The position numbers and the translations under genes were made by a program. Under the pieces are notes generated by a model that was given only the letters and a program-made list of their open reading frames with translations, searched no databases and was not told where the DNA came from. Source: Cristatella mucedo (Eukaryota; Bryozoa; Phylactolaemata; Cristatellidae). From it: 64,000 nt of DNA. Shown one piece after another: positions 21,445 to 32,095 of the stretch (positions are counted from its first letter, which is position 1; each line of letters begins with the position of its first letter). The DNA is taken from positions 188,001 to 252,000 of the forward strand of contig WPIO01000026.1 of NCBI GenBank assembly GCA_009760855.2, read 5' to 3'.

Positions 21445-24400
21445 GTAAGGAGCGTGTGTGAATGGTGCTGCTGCCGCTTGGCTTTGCTGGGCAGTTCATT
21501 AGAGATCCCTCACACATTTTTTATCTCAACCTAGATATCGCCAGTGACCAGGCGCCTAATTATGGGAAAGCCGTGGTTAGATGTTGAGTAGTTGTCGCGT
21601 CATCTAAGCCGGTGGTGAAGATTGTAGTTTTTGCTCGTTCTTGTTTGTGCATATCCGCTTGCTGTTTGTACCACCTGGCTTTGCATGTGTGGCTCATTTT
21701 TGAAAGTCTTAAATGGTGCAGCATTGTCTGAAGGCGAATGCATATAACACACAGGCTACTTTTAGAGCTTGATTGCCTGGTGCATTAAATTTGTGATTTA
21801 AATGACTGCGGAATTACTTTTATTAGTGGACTTGCTGCTTTCAACTGTGCATGTGATAGATGTGTACTTTAAACGTCGTGCCAACCTGCTGAGCCCCTGC
21901 CGTATGCTCAGTGTCAACGGTCTATCTAGTAGGTCATGTCATGTGCAAAAAATCGTGTACTCAGTAAAGAAGTGTGAAGGCAAAGAATTTCACAGGAGTG
22001 GCATGATTACACTACTACTACCAGAGCTCCTATGCATGGTGTCTAGTGCCGAGCAAACATCAGCCTGAGCTATCGACAGCATCTATTATGTGCTCTGCTA
22101 TCTCGTCCTAAGCCATGTGACATGATTTCGAGCTGTGCAGCTTCTAGTTGCCTCTTTATTGGGGTAAATATACACTCATGACTTGCATTTCAGTGGTATA
22201 TTTCTGTTGTAGTTCTAATACGAATGCTACAACTGAAGGTCAAAGTGAGTTATCGTTTAGAGCCGTACTTATTCTACTTGAGCCTTGCTTTGTATTAGGA
22301 GGTGCTGAAGTATAGGTTATTGCTTGCATGTTTGTTCTATCATTTTTTGAATTGATATAGAAGAATGTAATTTTATTTGATGGGGCATTTACTTGATTAA
22401 GTAGGCTGTACTTAATAGCTTGTCCGCCCACATAATGTACACATTAGGTCGTGTAAGTGGTTTGGTCGATTCTTGCTTATGTTAATGCAGATACTTAGTA
22501 AATTAACTGCTTATTGATTTGTGTGCATGCTGCAAAATGGAAGATCGAGTGGAAGTCGATAAAGAAGATAGTTTCGGCTGTATAATTCTGGCCTTCATCT
22601 ATGTGAGGGCAGAGGCAATTAGATAGCTTCATATAATTGTGTTAAACCAACTGCCAGTACAACACATCAGCTGTTCAATTTTTGGGGCTTGCTGGACCAT
22701 GTCTCGCCAATAGCAAGAACTAAGCCTGCCGACTTATAGCAATGCTGCTGCTGTTGAGCTGCACCGATTGACCTCGGATGTCTGTGCCTGTGAATAGGAC
22801 TATCTTTGCATGGCTAGCATTCATTAGGTCACATTATGCACCGATAATGTTATGATTTAATTCTGGTTGATAATTGCTTCCTCATTGGGTGCTTTTGGTT
22901 GCTTTTGTGTTCACTGTGCCCGTTGGTGGTTGCCAAATGCATCAGTGCACTAGCGAGACTAGTTAGTAGTATCCCCTATTCCCAAGTCAGCTGCATCAAA
23001 AGTAGCAAGGGCACTTGACTGAAGTTTAGATTCACTGGGCAAAAAAGCAAAGGTTGACTTGTTTACCTAGAGGAACTTGTATTTCCGACCCAGGTGGTTT
23101 GAGTCCTGCTGTTGGCGTTTCTATATTTCCTGCTGGAAGCAAGAGTGATAGCCGTCACGTTTGTTTGTAAACTTATTTCGGTGCGTGCTTTTGTAGGTGT
23201 GAGCAGTGCCTTAGCCGCACAGCTGATGAAGAATCCTGAAGCCTTCTCAGCTTTGCAGGAAAAGCTCGCAGATATGGTTGGCAGGAGTTCGGGATATGTA
23301 GCCAGGTGTGTATCTGGTGGCTGATTTTCGGTTGGGTAGTAATTGGAGGTATTGAGTTGTGTAGTAGCTGCCCGAATGTATCATTAGTTTATCTTGTGAG
23401 TATCTGCTGCCTGTTTGTGCCTTTAGCCAAAACTTTCTTTTTGCTCTGCTTCTGCTCAGCGGTCCTCTATTATATAGCAGGTTTGGTCAGGCTTCGCCGA
23501 GCTGGTTCGGTCCGGCGGTTAAGGTGCTCACTTCGACCAAGGTCTGACTGAGGTCGTGGGCTGGAGCCCGAGGCATATGTGAATGTATCTCTGTCAGTAA
23601 CTCCACAAAGTCATAAAGACCATGCGGGTGTTACGCAGGAGAGTTTTGTATAGCGCACTCACAGCCTGAGCGGCTTTCGGTACGCATTCGGTACCCAACA
23701 GACTTCGTCTCACGCAACAAAGAGAAAGTGGGAAGCATAGCTGAGTCAGGAGAGCAGTTGAGGTAGTGAGTAGCATAGAAGTAGCAGTTCAGGACCGCTG
23801 AAAAAGATGTGCGATAGTCGGCAGTTGGAGAGTAGTTGTCGTTGCGTAAGAATTGTGGAAGCGAGTTCCACAGTCTAGGACCTGCAGAGCTAAAGCTTCT
23901 GTCGCCAACTGTCTTTAAGTGGAGGAATGGGACAGCTAATTTATTGTTCACACAGGACCTGAGGGCTCGAACAGGCTGAAACTGATGCAACATCTCAGCT
24001 AGGTATGAAGGAGCCAAGCCGTGGCAGGCCTTGTGGGTCAGCATAAGAACTTTGCTCTGTATCCTTATGTAAGCCATTAGTGATAAATGTCATTCCATTT
24101 CGGAAGTTCAACAGTGCAGGCGAGATCTGTCATTGCTGGTTTCTTTGTGCATCCGGTTGGTTAACCCTGGCACTCGAGATGGAAAAGGAAGGCTGCTGAA
24201 GTATACCCACCATGGGCATTTGGGGTATTAGTGCTTTAACATTTTCTTTGTGCTTGGTATAGTGCCAACGTACTTGTGGTCATCTGTCAAAACCGGCCAG
24301 AACCAGTTGCTGCTGGTAACTGCCTAGATGAATGCTTGTTTTGCTCCGAGTAGAATAAGGAAACATCTGCTAGTGCACTTGCATATTTTAAGTGATTAAT

Positions 24401-27400
24401 TGTAAGCACGTTGTAGTGCACTCCCTATCATGGTGAGTAGATTCTGAAGAATCCGGATCTGACACTGCATGCTGCCACTAATCAGATTTGCATGCTGGCC
24501 CTATGCATCTCACCTCTAATCATGTTTATCAAGCATATTATTCACCATTCAATCGCGCTTCCCTTTGCAGCAAATGTGAAGCGCCTAGAAAGAGATTGAG
24601 TTCTCTGAGGGCGCTTTATCATGTGCATTATTATTATTCTTACTTCACGTAGACCCATTACTGAGTGATAAAGCTGTCGTTTGATGCTGCTGACTTTTTT
24701 GCTGTGCATGTTTCAGAAAGGCCCGTTGTTTATGAAAGCTGCACGTGAGCATTTGTCATGGCAGCAGATAGTTTATCAAACCTCTGTTCTTGCCAGTTTG
24801 CCGAAGTCGGTTCAGCGGAGAATCAAGGCCCTCAAGAAGCTTCAAGCGCAAGCCTCCGGTATTGAAGCCAAGTTCTATGAGGAAATCCATGAGCTTGAAT
24901 GTAAATATCAGCAGTTGTATGAGCCACTTAACAATAAGGTGAGTGTGTTACAATGTTGTATGCACCTACTTCATTAGGACTAGTATTGCTTCCAGAAGCA
25001 ATTTTTCTATGTAACCAGCACAAGAGCTGACAAGTTAATTTATAGGTGGCATTTCTGATGGTTCTTTTTGTTCTGACCTGGATGCCTATGTAGATTTTAA
25101 ACCAGAACAAGAGCTAGTAGAAAAATAGTTGATTTTGACTACATTCTTAGTTTTTTTATGATTACATGACTTTTCATTCATTTGTTTGTAAGGCTATGAC
25201 TGCCTTTTGGCAGTTATAAAGAATTGGCAATTGCTAAGTTGTCATCTTAATTCACTGACACTTGATTTCCACCTTTTGAACTTGTCTATGGTGCACCAGC
25301 ATAATCGATAAAGAATCACAACTCGATGCATTTGCCAAGTTGCTCGTTTCTTCATTATGCCGATCTCGATTTAGAGATAAGGCCAGTTGTGCTAGATTTT
25401 TTTACGATGTGGCCATTACTTTATCAAACCTTATACTTACGATATACTCCTTTGCAAGCCTCCGCGTCTGTTTTGTTAATGTTCAGAGTTGGCACCCATA
25501 TAATGGCAATACGTTTTGTGTATGCATAGATTGTTTCCCTATCGAGGACATGTAGAGGATTTTTGGGGCTGAGTGCCAAATTGTGTAGTGCTTATAATCA
25601 TTTGTGGGTCATTTTAGGACACCTACCATCATGTATATAGCCTTTAGAAGGAAAATGGCACAGTTTGGCTAGTGCTCTGAAAAAGAATACCTGGATTAAC
25701 TTACAAACTGGATGCATTGACATTGAAGCATACCACGGCTACAGCAAATTCTTGTATGAAGACAACAGAATTTCACGTGGTTGAAATTTCGTGGTGGTGC
25801 CAGTTTGCCAGCCACGGATCAGCCGGTCAAGCTTTCGTTTTCGATGCTGTTATCTCTAGTGCTAATCTGTAGTGCTTGATACCTATGCAGAGCAATTCTG
25901 CATAATTGGTCGTCGGTGTGACTTTATAAATTTTGAGAGTAGGAAGACTCACTGCATGGCTGGGTGGTCAATTAGATAATTGATTTTTTCACTTAACAAA
26001 CCTGAAGCTGGTCCTGCGATCAATCTATATCAGTATGCAGCAGCAATTTTTCTATGTTCATATGTTCCATAGCATATTCCATTGCATAGTTCCATGACAT
26101 TTGTTTACCACTTTTGTAGAGAAAGGATATTGTGACTGGCACTGTAGAGCCAACAGAAGAAGAATGTGATTTTCCAAGCGATGACGATGACGAGGCTGAG
26201 TCAGAAGGGGAGGCACTTTCACAAGAGATGAAAGTTAAAGCTAAGCTTCAAGTAAAAGATATTGGTAGGTCACTGGTGCCTCGGCCTTGGGACACAGCTG
26301 CTAGTTTACCTTGAGTTTGTGTGTCACTTTTGCCTTACATCGAGTGGAGTGAAAGTTGTGATACTTTTGATAGTTTTGCTACTGTTGTTTCGGTACCGGC
26401 AGTTTGATGGGCTGAGTGAAACTCTTATGCTGCGTGTTTTTCTTTGGCCGCCTCTGCAATGGCAGCCCTTAGCATTTTCTGTAGCTGCCCGCATTGCTTG
26501 GATGTCTAAGCCTTATCCATTGCGTCTGCTTGCTCTGACTAGCCTGTCATATGGGGACTCCTCAGTCAGAACCTTGCTCAGCATTCTCGGTCAAGCCTTG
26601 GCTATTCCTGTTTATTGTACTGTGGGTTGCCCTGCAGTTCACCCCTATTCGTGTAGTGTCAGCCCACGGAAAGTTTAAAAAAAAATAGTACTAGCTGTAG
26701 TAGTAATAGTTGATTTAACAGCCTCTTTTGTATAGCAACAGAATAGCATTTACTGCTATCACCACCACTTGCAGCACTAATAAAGGATCGCTCACCGAAG
26801 GATTTGAACTCGAGACCAAGGTCGTGAAAACCAGCTGCTTTACCTAGTTTGCTATCAGGTGGTAAGGAATCTCCTAAAATATATTGCCTATCTTGATAAA
26901 TGGAAAAAGACTGCATAGTATTTGTCCTCGTTGCTCGGCTTATGAATTTGACTGCCACCAGAGCGAATCTTGTCGTTAGAGCGATCATGTAGTGCGAGTT
27001 CTTCTGGAAATGAGGGAGGCCATTCTACTCGTGCCTCGGTAGCCGTTTTACGTAGCCTTGGCTGTCGTGCGTGTTTGTTTGGATCTCAGCATGTGGGCTA
27101 TGGCAGTGTAGACGTCTGTTTAGTGCTTAAATGACTTTCTGGATTTAGTTAGTGTGCACTGCCCTCCCCCATCGTATGACACACCAGCTTGTCTTTGCTT
27201 ACAGTCACCAGTGGAGTAATTTCCCTTTGCAGCAAATGTAAAGCGCTTAAAAAGAGATTAAGTTCTCTGGGGGCACTTTATCAAGTGCATTATTATTAAT
27301 GGTATCCGTGACTGCGCTGTTTACTTTGTAGAAGAGGCATCTGTAGCAGGAATACCCGGCTTCTGGTTGACTGCATTTAAAAACGTTGTAATGTTGGCGA

Positions 27401-29031
27401 CAATGATTCAGGTAAGCTTGTGTCGTGTTTACACAGCCTGGCTCGCCAGACATGCACGTGCAGGAGCAGGCTAAAAAGTTGCTGACAATGCTACGTTGCT
27501 TTTCACCACCGTGCCCAATGGTTTGCAGGAGCATGATGAGCCTGTCCTTGAGCATCTTATCGACATCAAAGTGCAATTGACCAAGGACCCCATGGTATGA
27601 CTATTTTCGGGCTGAAGCTTTGCATTGTTTTGCAGTCTTCGTGCACCCTGTGCCGAGCTGTTCCCGATTGTCTTGTGCTCGGTCAGCTGCTGAGTGCTCC
27701 ACTACTGAGTCCGCCTTGTGTCTTAGAGCTACTTTTTAGGGTGCGTGTACATGCCTTGCTGCCACTCGACCGACTCGCTTTTTTGCAACCTTTTCTGGGC
27801 GACCAAAAAAGGTGCTAGTAGCTTAACAGGTGCAGTTGTCAATGACAGCCACTGCATCTTGCGCGTAGCCCACAGCCATGGTTTGTACATCCTCGACCCA
27901 GGTCGTGGGTTCGAGTCTTGTAGCCGGTGATCCTTGGTAATGTTTAAGGATGCAAGTGATAATAGCTGAATTCTGCCACCAGCTGCCAAATAATTAAATG
28001 AGGCCGTTTGATCACTTGCTTTCTTTACTTAGATGCGTTCACGTTGTAGGGATTTGTACTCGAGTTCCACTTTTCTCCAAACGAATACTTCAGCGATTCG
28101 GTTTTGACTAAAGCATACGAGATGCGCTCTCAGCCAGAGGAGGATGATCCTCTCTCGTTTGAGGGCCCAGAAATTGTGAAGTGCACCGGGTATATTGTTT
28201 GTTGCTGCATGCATGTACACATTTTGCTGGTTTTGCTTCAACGTCTATAGCAGCTAAACAAGTTTTGCAGTCGAAGTCGTTTTTTTCTGGTTTTAGGTGC
28301 AAGATAAATTGGCACAATGGTAAAAACGTCACGGTGAAGCTGATCAAGAAGAAGCAGAAACATAAGAACAGGGGCACCACCCGTATGGTCACCAAGACCG
28401 TGCCTACGGATTCATTCTTCAACTTCTTTGCACCCCCGTCAGGTATGCTGGAGTGAGCCTCTTGATTTTGCATTCGCCATGATCTAGTACGGACACATCT
28501 TTCTCTGGCCATCCGTTTGGTTAACAATGAGCAATGTGACTTTAGGCAAATGCCGTTATGAGCACACTGAAATGCAGTAGTGACCCGACAGGCTACTAAC
28601 CTTGTTTGTTAATACAGGACAAGAAAATGAAGACGACATGGCCGAGGATACCGAGGAGCTGCTGCAAGCCGACTTCGAGATAGGTCATTTTATTCGCGAG
28701 CGAGTCGTACCACGGGCTGTCCTCTACTATACTGGTGCGGTTGTCGATGATGAGGTAAGGTGCTCGGACCGTCTGTCTCCCCAAGTAACTAGCTATTGTG
28801 TCTGTTGCCAAGTATCTAGCTACTTTTGCTGGCTTGGTGGTTTTGAAATCTTTGTTTTTGTAATTTTACCGTTGAGATGTGACTTTACTAGTGTGCTTAC
28901 AGCCCCTTTTGTTTATGTGCTGGCCTACTTTTGCTTGTTTTTAGTATGACGAGGAGGAGGAGGAGGAAGATGAAGGGGAATCTGGTGACGAAGACGAAGA
29001 CGATTCTCATATACACGATGAAAGTGCTTGA
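21428..29031 (+). CDS. Nap1: Nucleosome assembly protein 1 (NAP1/NAP1L-like), complete, ten coding exons
   Basis: Exons 21428-21444, 23207-23305, 24797-24938, 26120-26264, 27350-27411, 27529-27594, 28050-28189, 28297-28442, 28618-28754 and 28945-29031 join in frame to about 346 codons (vertebrate NAP1L1 is about 390). NAP1 is a histone H2A-H2B chaperone that shuttles between cytoplasm and nucleus and assists nucleosome assembly. In order the protein shows LPKSVQRRIKALKKLQ, IEAKFYEEIHELE, EPTEEEC, IPGFWLTAFKNV, EHDEPVLEHL, FVLEFHFSPNEYFS, IKKKQKHKNRG (basic nuclear-import-type motif), SFFNFFAPP, ADFEIGHFIRERVVPRAVLYYTG and an acidic tail DEEEEEEDEG. The long dimerisation helix and earmuff fold segments are therefore all present. 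Phases agree at every junction. It ends HIHDESA without a CaaX prenylation motif, unlike vertebrate NAP1L1. The gene is surrounded by, and has introns loaded with, dead repeats. Confidence 0.95.
21445..23206 (+). other. NAP1-like first coding intron
   Basis: 1.8 kb, AT-rich, with no repeat or exon that I recognise. Confidence 0.6.
23207..23305 (+). CDS. Nap1: NAP1-like exon (N-terminal region)
   Basis: Encodes ALAAQLMKNPEAFSALQEKL and DMVGRSSGYVA. Homologous to the MQNPQ..ALQERL..TGYI part of NAP1L1. Tandem acceptors (GAG|CAG, 23201-23206) allow one extra serine if the first is used. Donor AG|GTGTGT, phase 2. Confidence 0.88.
23495..23582 (+). mobile_element. tRNA-derived SINE head (S2 group), 3' part replaced
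   Basis: GGTCCGGCGGTTAAGGTGCT (A-box region) and GAGGTCGTGGGCTGGAGCCC (box B) followed by GCATATGTGAA. At that point the expected GCGCC hairpin is missing and a family A LINE 3' end begins on the opposite strand. Confidence 0.6.
23582..24064 (-). mobile_element. Family A LINE, 5'-truncated 3' end, antisense in NAP1-like intron
   Basis: On the - strand: IQSKVLMLTHKACHGLAPSY, FLHLKTVGDRSFSSAGPRLW and PTFSLLRETKSVGYRMRTES, then the family A 3' hairpin. About 480 bases, single open frame, truncated in the thumb region. Confidence 0.88.
24455..24640 (+). repeat. Family B LINE 3'-UTR fragment
   Basis: CTGACACTGCATGCTGCCAC through GAAGCGCCTAGAAAGAGATT, ending in ATTATTATT. Only the last 185 bases of the element. 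Confidence 0.75.
24797..24938 (+). CDS. Nap1: NAP1-like exon (dimerisation helix)
   Basis: Acceptor TTCTTGCCAG ends at 24796, donor AAG|GTGAGT at 24939. One base completes a serine, then LPKSVQRRIKALKKLQ and IEAKFYEEIHELE. The frame is open upstream to 24681, but that extension does not match NAP1. It also would not keep phase with the previous exon, so the exon starts at 24797. Confidence 0.92.
24939..26119 (+). other. NAP1-like intron without recognised repeats
   Basis: 1.2 kb, AT-rich; nothing identified on either strand. Confidence 0.6.
26120..26264 (+). CDS. Nap1: NAP1-like exon (acidic insert)
   Basis: RKDIVTGTVEPTEEECDF then an acidic run DDDDEAESEGE and MKVKAKLQVKDI. EPTEEEC is diagnostic for NAP1. 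Acceptor TTTTGTAG, donor G|GTAGGT (phase 1). Confidence 0.93.
26700..26872 (-). mobile_element. tRNA-derived SINE (S1 group), antisense in NAP1-like intron
   Basis: Reverse orientation: AACAGCCTCTTTTGTATAGC at one end, GGATTTGAACTCGAGACC (box B) and ACCTAGTTTGCTATCA (A box) at the other. Same architecture as the copies near 48.7 and 63.1 kb. Confidence 0.7.
27220..27298 (+). repeat. Family B LINE 3' tip
   Basis: TTGCAGCAAATGTAAAGCGC, then the hairpin and ATTATTATT; about 80 bases only, 52 bases before the NAP1-like exon at 27350. Confidence 0.7.
27350..27411 (+). CDS. Nap1: NAP1-like exon (GIPGFWLTAFKNV)
   Basis: Starts two bases into a glycine codon after TGTAGCAG and reads IPGFWLTAFKNVVMLATMIQ before donor GTAAGC. 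Human NAP1L1 has GIPEFWLTVFKNV at the same place. Confidence 0.93.
27529..27594 (+). CDS. Nap1: NAP1-like exon (EHDEPVLEHL)
   Basis: 22 codons, phase 0 on both sides, acceptor TTTGCAG and donor ATG|GTATGA. Encodes EHDEPVLEHLIDIKV, conserved in NAP1. Confidence 0.92.
27825..28020 (+). mobile_element. tRNA-derived SINE (S1-like) in NAP1-like intron
   Basis: GACCCAGGTCGTGGGTTCGA (box B) near 27895, then a linker and a 3' end AATTAAATGAGGCCGTTTGA similar to the GAGGCTGTT end of other copies. It fills most of a 455-base intron. Confidence 0.5.
28050..28189 (+). CDS. Nap1: NAP1-like exon (FVLEFHF...NEYF)
   Basis: GFVLEFHFSPNEYFSDSVLT, MRSQPEEDDPLSFEGPEI and CTG; core of the NAP earmuff domain. 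Ends phase 2 at GG|GTATAT. Confidence 0.94.
28297..28442 (+). CDS. Nap1: NAP1-like exon (basic IKKKQKHK and SFFNFFAPP)
   Basis: CKINWHNGKNVTVKLIKKKQ then KHKNRG and TDSFFNFFAPPS. Contains the conserved basic segment. Acceptor TTTTAG; donor G|GTATGC, phase 1. Confidence 0.94.
28618..28754 (+). CDS. Nap1: NAP1-like exon (ADFEIGHFIRERVVPRAVLY)
   Basis: Starts two bases into a glycine codon after AATACAG. Contains ADFEIGHFIRERVVP and AVLYYTG; donor GAG|GTAAGG, phase 0. Confidence 0.94.
28945..29031 (+). CDS. Nap1: NAP1-like terminal exon (acidic tail)
   Basis: 28 codons, mostly Asp/Glu, ending HIHDESA with TGA at 29029-29031. No cysteine near the end, so no CaaX box on this transcript. Confidence 0.88.
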   Translation, partial: YDEEEEEEDEGESGDEDEDDSHIHDESA

Positions 29032-29775
29032 TACCGGATGTCCTAGTGAATGGTAATTATTATCGCATCGTCTCTTTGCATGCTGACAGTTATATAGACT
29101 TGTATGTTGACTTTATGTTTTCATGCCACCTTTTCATTCTTACCATTTTTTTTAAACGTCTTATATATTGCAGATCCAAGTTGGGGACCGGACTTAAGAT
29201 TCTCATTGTGGTACTCATCTACAGGTCGTTCTGTTAAGGAGTTGCAGTCTTTTATGATCGTAGCTGCTCCTATTTATTAACTACTTTGTTCTTATTAAAA
29301 TAGGTTATGCACACATGTTTTATCATTTTTATGCAAAATGCATGCATGCTCTCCTTAATGCTGTCGTTCTGTTAAAGCCATTCTTAGGATCAGTGTTTTC
29401 ACATGTGGACCTATAACACACTTTAATTCTTGTGATTTAAGAAATGTAGTAATGACAAGTTGCAAACACATTAATCAAGTGTAATCACTTTATAATTGCA
29501 TTAGCAGATGCTGCTGGGCGTACATGCATCTTGCTGGCTTAGCTATCGCATTAATAGTGTGCATCGTGCTTTGTCTTACTGCTGCACACAGAAGTTTCGT
29601 AGGGAAATACAGGTTTTTTTTAGTTCTAGCTCAATACCTACACGTGTCGAGGGCTGCACTGACAGACGGCTACATAGGCATGCGATGTAGCTTCATCAAG
29701 ATACATCATGTGTGGGTGTGATCAATGGAGCAGAGCTTCTGCACCACTGAGTCGAGTAATAAAGTGAACAAGCTT
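29032..29775 (+). other. Nap1: 3' UTR of the NAP1-like gene
   Basis: AT-rich non-coding sequence after the stop, with an ATTAAA at 29294-29299 and an AATAAA at 29758-29763. A possible short intron (donor GTAATT at 29053, acceptor ATATTGCAG ending 29173) lies inside it. Confidence 0.55.
29758..29763 (+). terminator. Poly(A) signal, NAP1-like gene (distal)
   Basis: AATAAA in the expected strand 727 bases after the stop. ATTAAA at 29294 is a plausible proximal alternative. Confidence 0.5.
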
Positions 29776-30027
29776 TTGAGTCGAATGGAGGGCTTTCTCC
29801 TTAAGCAATTCCACAAGTTTATTTTATGGTTTCATCTCGTAAACGTTTCATTCAGGGGCTCAAAAGTACTTAGCTAGCTTCAATGCATAATCGGCATTGG
29901 GTGATGCAAGTTTATGGCCTTACGGTATTGTCTTATCGCTATGAAAGCCGAACCTGTTGCTACTTTTAGGATGCGAAATTTCAAGGTCCACAATTAGTTA
30001 TGCCTATGTGAAGCCTATTGAAGCAAT

Positions 30028-31222
30028 CCTGTTAATAATAATAATAATAATGCACTTGATAAGCACCCTCAGAGAATTTAATCTCTGGAAGTGCTTTACA
30101 TTTGCTGCGAAGGGAAATGCAATTGAATCGTGAGTAACATCACTTGATAAACAACATGAAAAACGTGGTTAGGGGTGACATGCACAGGGTCAGCATGCAA
30201 ATTTGGTTAGTGGCAGCAAGCACAGTGTCAGCACGCATAAGCATACGAAGGACGAATCACAGGGACCCACTAAATGCTGTCCTAAATAGGTGTTTTTAAG
30301 TTCCTTTTAAATGTGGTCAGGTCAGGGGATGTTCTGACGCAGGTCGGGAGGGAGTTCCAGGCTTTGGGAGCATACGAACTAAATGCACGGTCTCCAAAGG
30401 ATTTAAGGTTTGTACTAGGTATTTCTAGACTGTTGGATTCCGAAAAGCAGGTGGTACGATGCTTGGCCTGATAGGGGAGTATGTCGGAGAGATAGGCTGG
30501 AGCCATAGAATGAAGGGACCTAAAAGTGAGCGACAAAACCTTGAAGTCAATCCGTTACTTGACTGGTAGCCAGTGCAGGTCGGCGAGAAGTGGAGTAATG
30601 TGGCAAGTGCGACGCTCACGACAGACAAGCCTAGCTGCAGAGTTTTGCACCAGCTGCAATCGCCTGATCGCACATGCTGGTAGGCCAGTAAGCAGTGAGT
30701 TGCAGAAGTCGAGACAGGATGTCGCGAATGCATTGACCAACTTATATGTGGTATCCTTATCTAAACAAGCCCGAATTTTAGCAATGTTATGAAGCTGAAA
30801 ATAGGCAGATTTGACTGTGGAGCTGATATGGCCGTATACCGAGAGGTCGCTTTGGAATATGACACCTAGATTTCGAGCTGATTCCACAGGAGATATGCTT
30901 GCATAGCCCGTTTTGAGCGGCAGCCTTTCCAATTTCTGAATCACACTGGGTTTGCCCATAACTTGTAAAAAGTTAGTTTTATCATCGTTTAGTTTTAGAA
31001 AATTTGCTGGCATCCATGTGCGGATGTCATCATTACATGCAGCAAGTGAGTTGAGTGAATTTGAGGTGCTCGAAGGCTGGGAGGGATCAAAGCTAAGGTA
31101 CAACTGAGTGTCATCCGCTTGGAAGTGAAAGCCTAGATTGTGCTTGGCAATCACATCAGCAAGAGGGGTAGTATAAACCGTGAAAAGAACCGGACCTAGC
31201 ACGGAGCCCTGAGGTACCTGTT
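30028..31222 (-). mobile_element. Family B LINE, 5'-truncated, RT palm to tail
   Basis: On the - strand: [102 protein letters not shown] then a stop, then the rest of the thumb and (ATT)n. The catalytic box reads QADD instead of YADD. Starts abruptly near 31222, so 5'-truncated. Confidence 0.9.
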
Positions 31223-31345
31223 AAGCCGATCAGACCGGCCATTAAGCTCAGTTTTGGGCTGTGCCACACCATCTGAGCACTAGCTTTTCTTCTCGAGTAA
31301 TTAGCGGCTTCCCCTTACATTTGTTTCTCAGTCTATACTATTCGA

Positions 31346-31348
<3 letters not shown>

Positions 31349-31387
<39 letters not shown>
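31349..31387. repeat. (AT)n microsatellite
   Basis: About 39 bases of AT, 130 bases beyond the truncated end of the family B LINE. Confidence 0.9.
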
Positions 31388-31391
<4 letters not shown>

Positions 31392-31774
31392 GTGTTGATG
31401 TGTACGTCATATATGCTAATCACTTCATAAATGCTATACAAATCTATTTCTCTCGCTCGTTCACTCACGCTGGTCCGCTCTAATTTAATTTAAACGCTAC
31501 CCATCAACCTCTATAATTTTAATGTACGTACTTCCAAACGCGCGTCCCACAAAAGGAAGTCACTGCTGATTTTCTAGCCGGCACTGAACGATGGGAAAAG
31601 ACGCACCACGAATATAAACGCAAATGGTCAACTGCCTTCTCGCGGCTGAAAACCAAATTTCATTGAATAAACCATATCAATATTGAGAAAATACTAGAAG
31701 AAAAATACGAACCAAACATTGACCGCAACAGATCCCTGACACAATATCCTGTCGTTGGAGTCATACAAATTTGG

Positions 31775-31915
<141 letters not shown>

Positions 31916-32095
31916 AGGGGGGGAAAGTCTCGGAATATCAAAGCAGCAACAAACTAGTACCGGGCATTTGGTAATCACCAGAATTTTAAAAATCTCTTAA
32001 TGAAGTTGAGAGGATGGAACCTACAGCGACTAAACGGGGGTATTCAAGAAAATACTTATGCAATTTGTCCGACAATTAAATATGTGTTTATTATT

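Noticed and set aside
24681-24796. In-frame extension upstream of the NAP1 exon (KGPLFMKAAREHLSWQQ...), preceded by an acceptor-like TTTCAG
   Set aside because: It does not resemble NAP1. Joining it to the preceding phase-2 exon at that acceptor shifts the frame to an early stop. The acceptor at 24796 restores S-LPKSVQRR in register.
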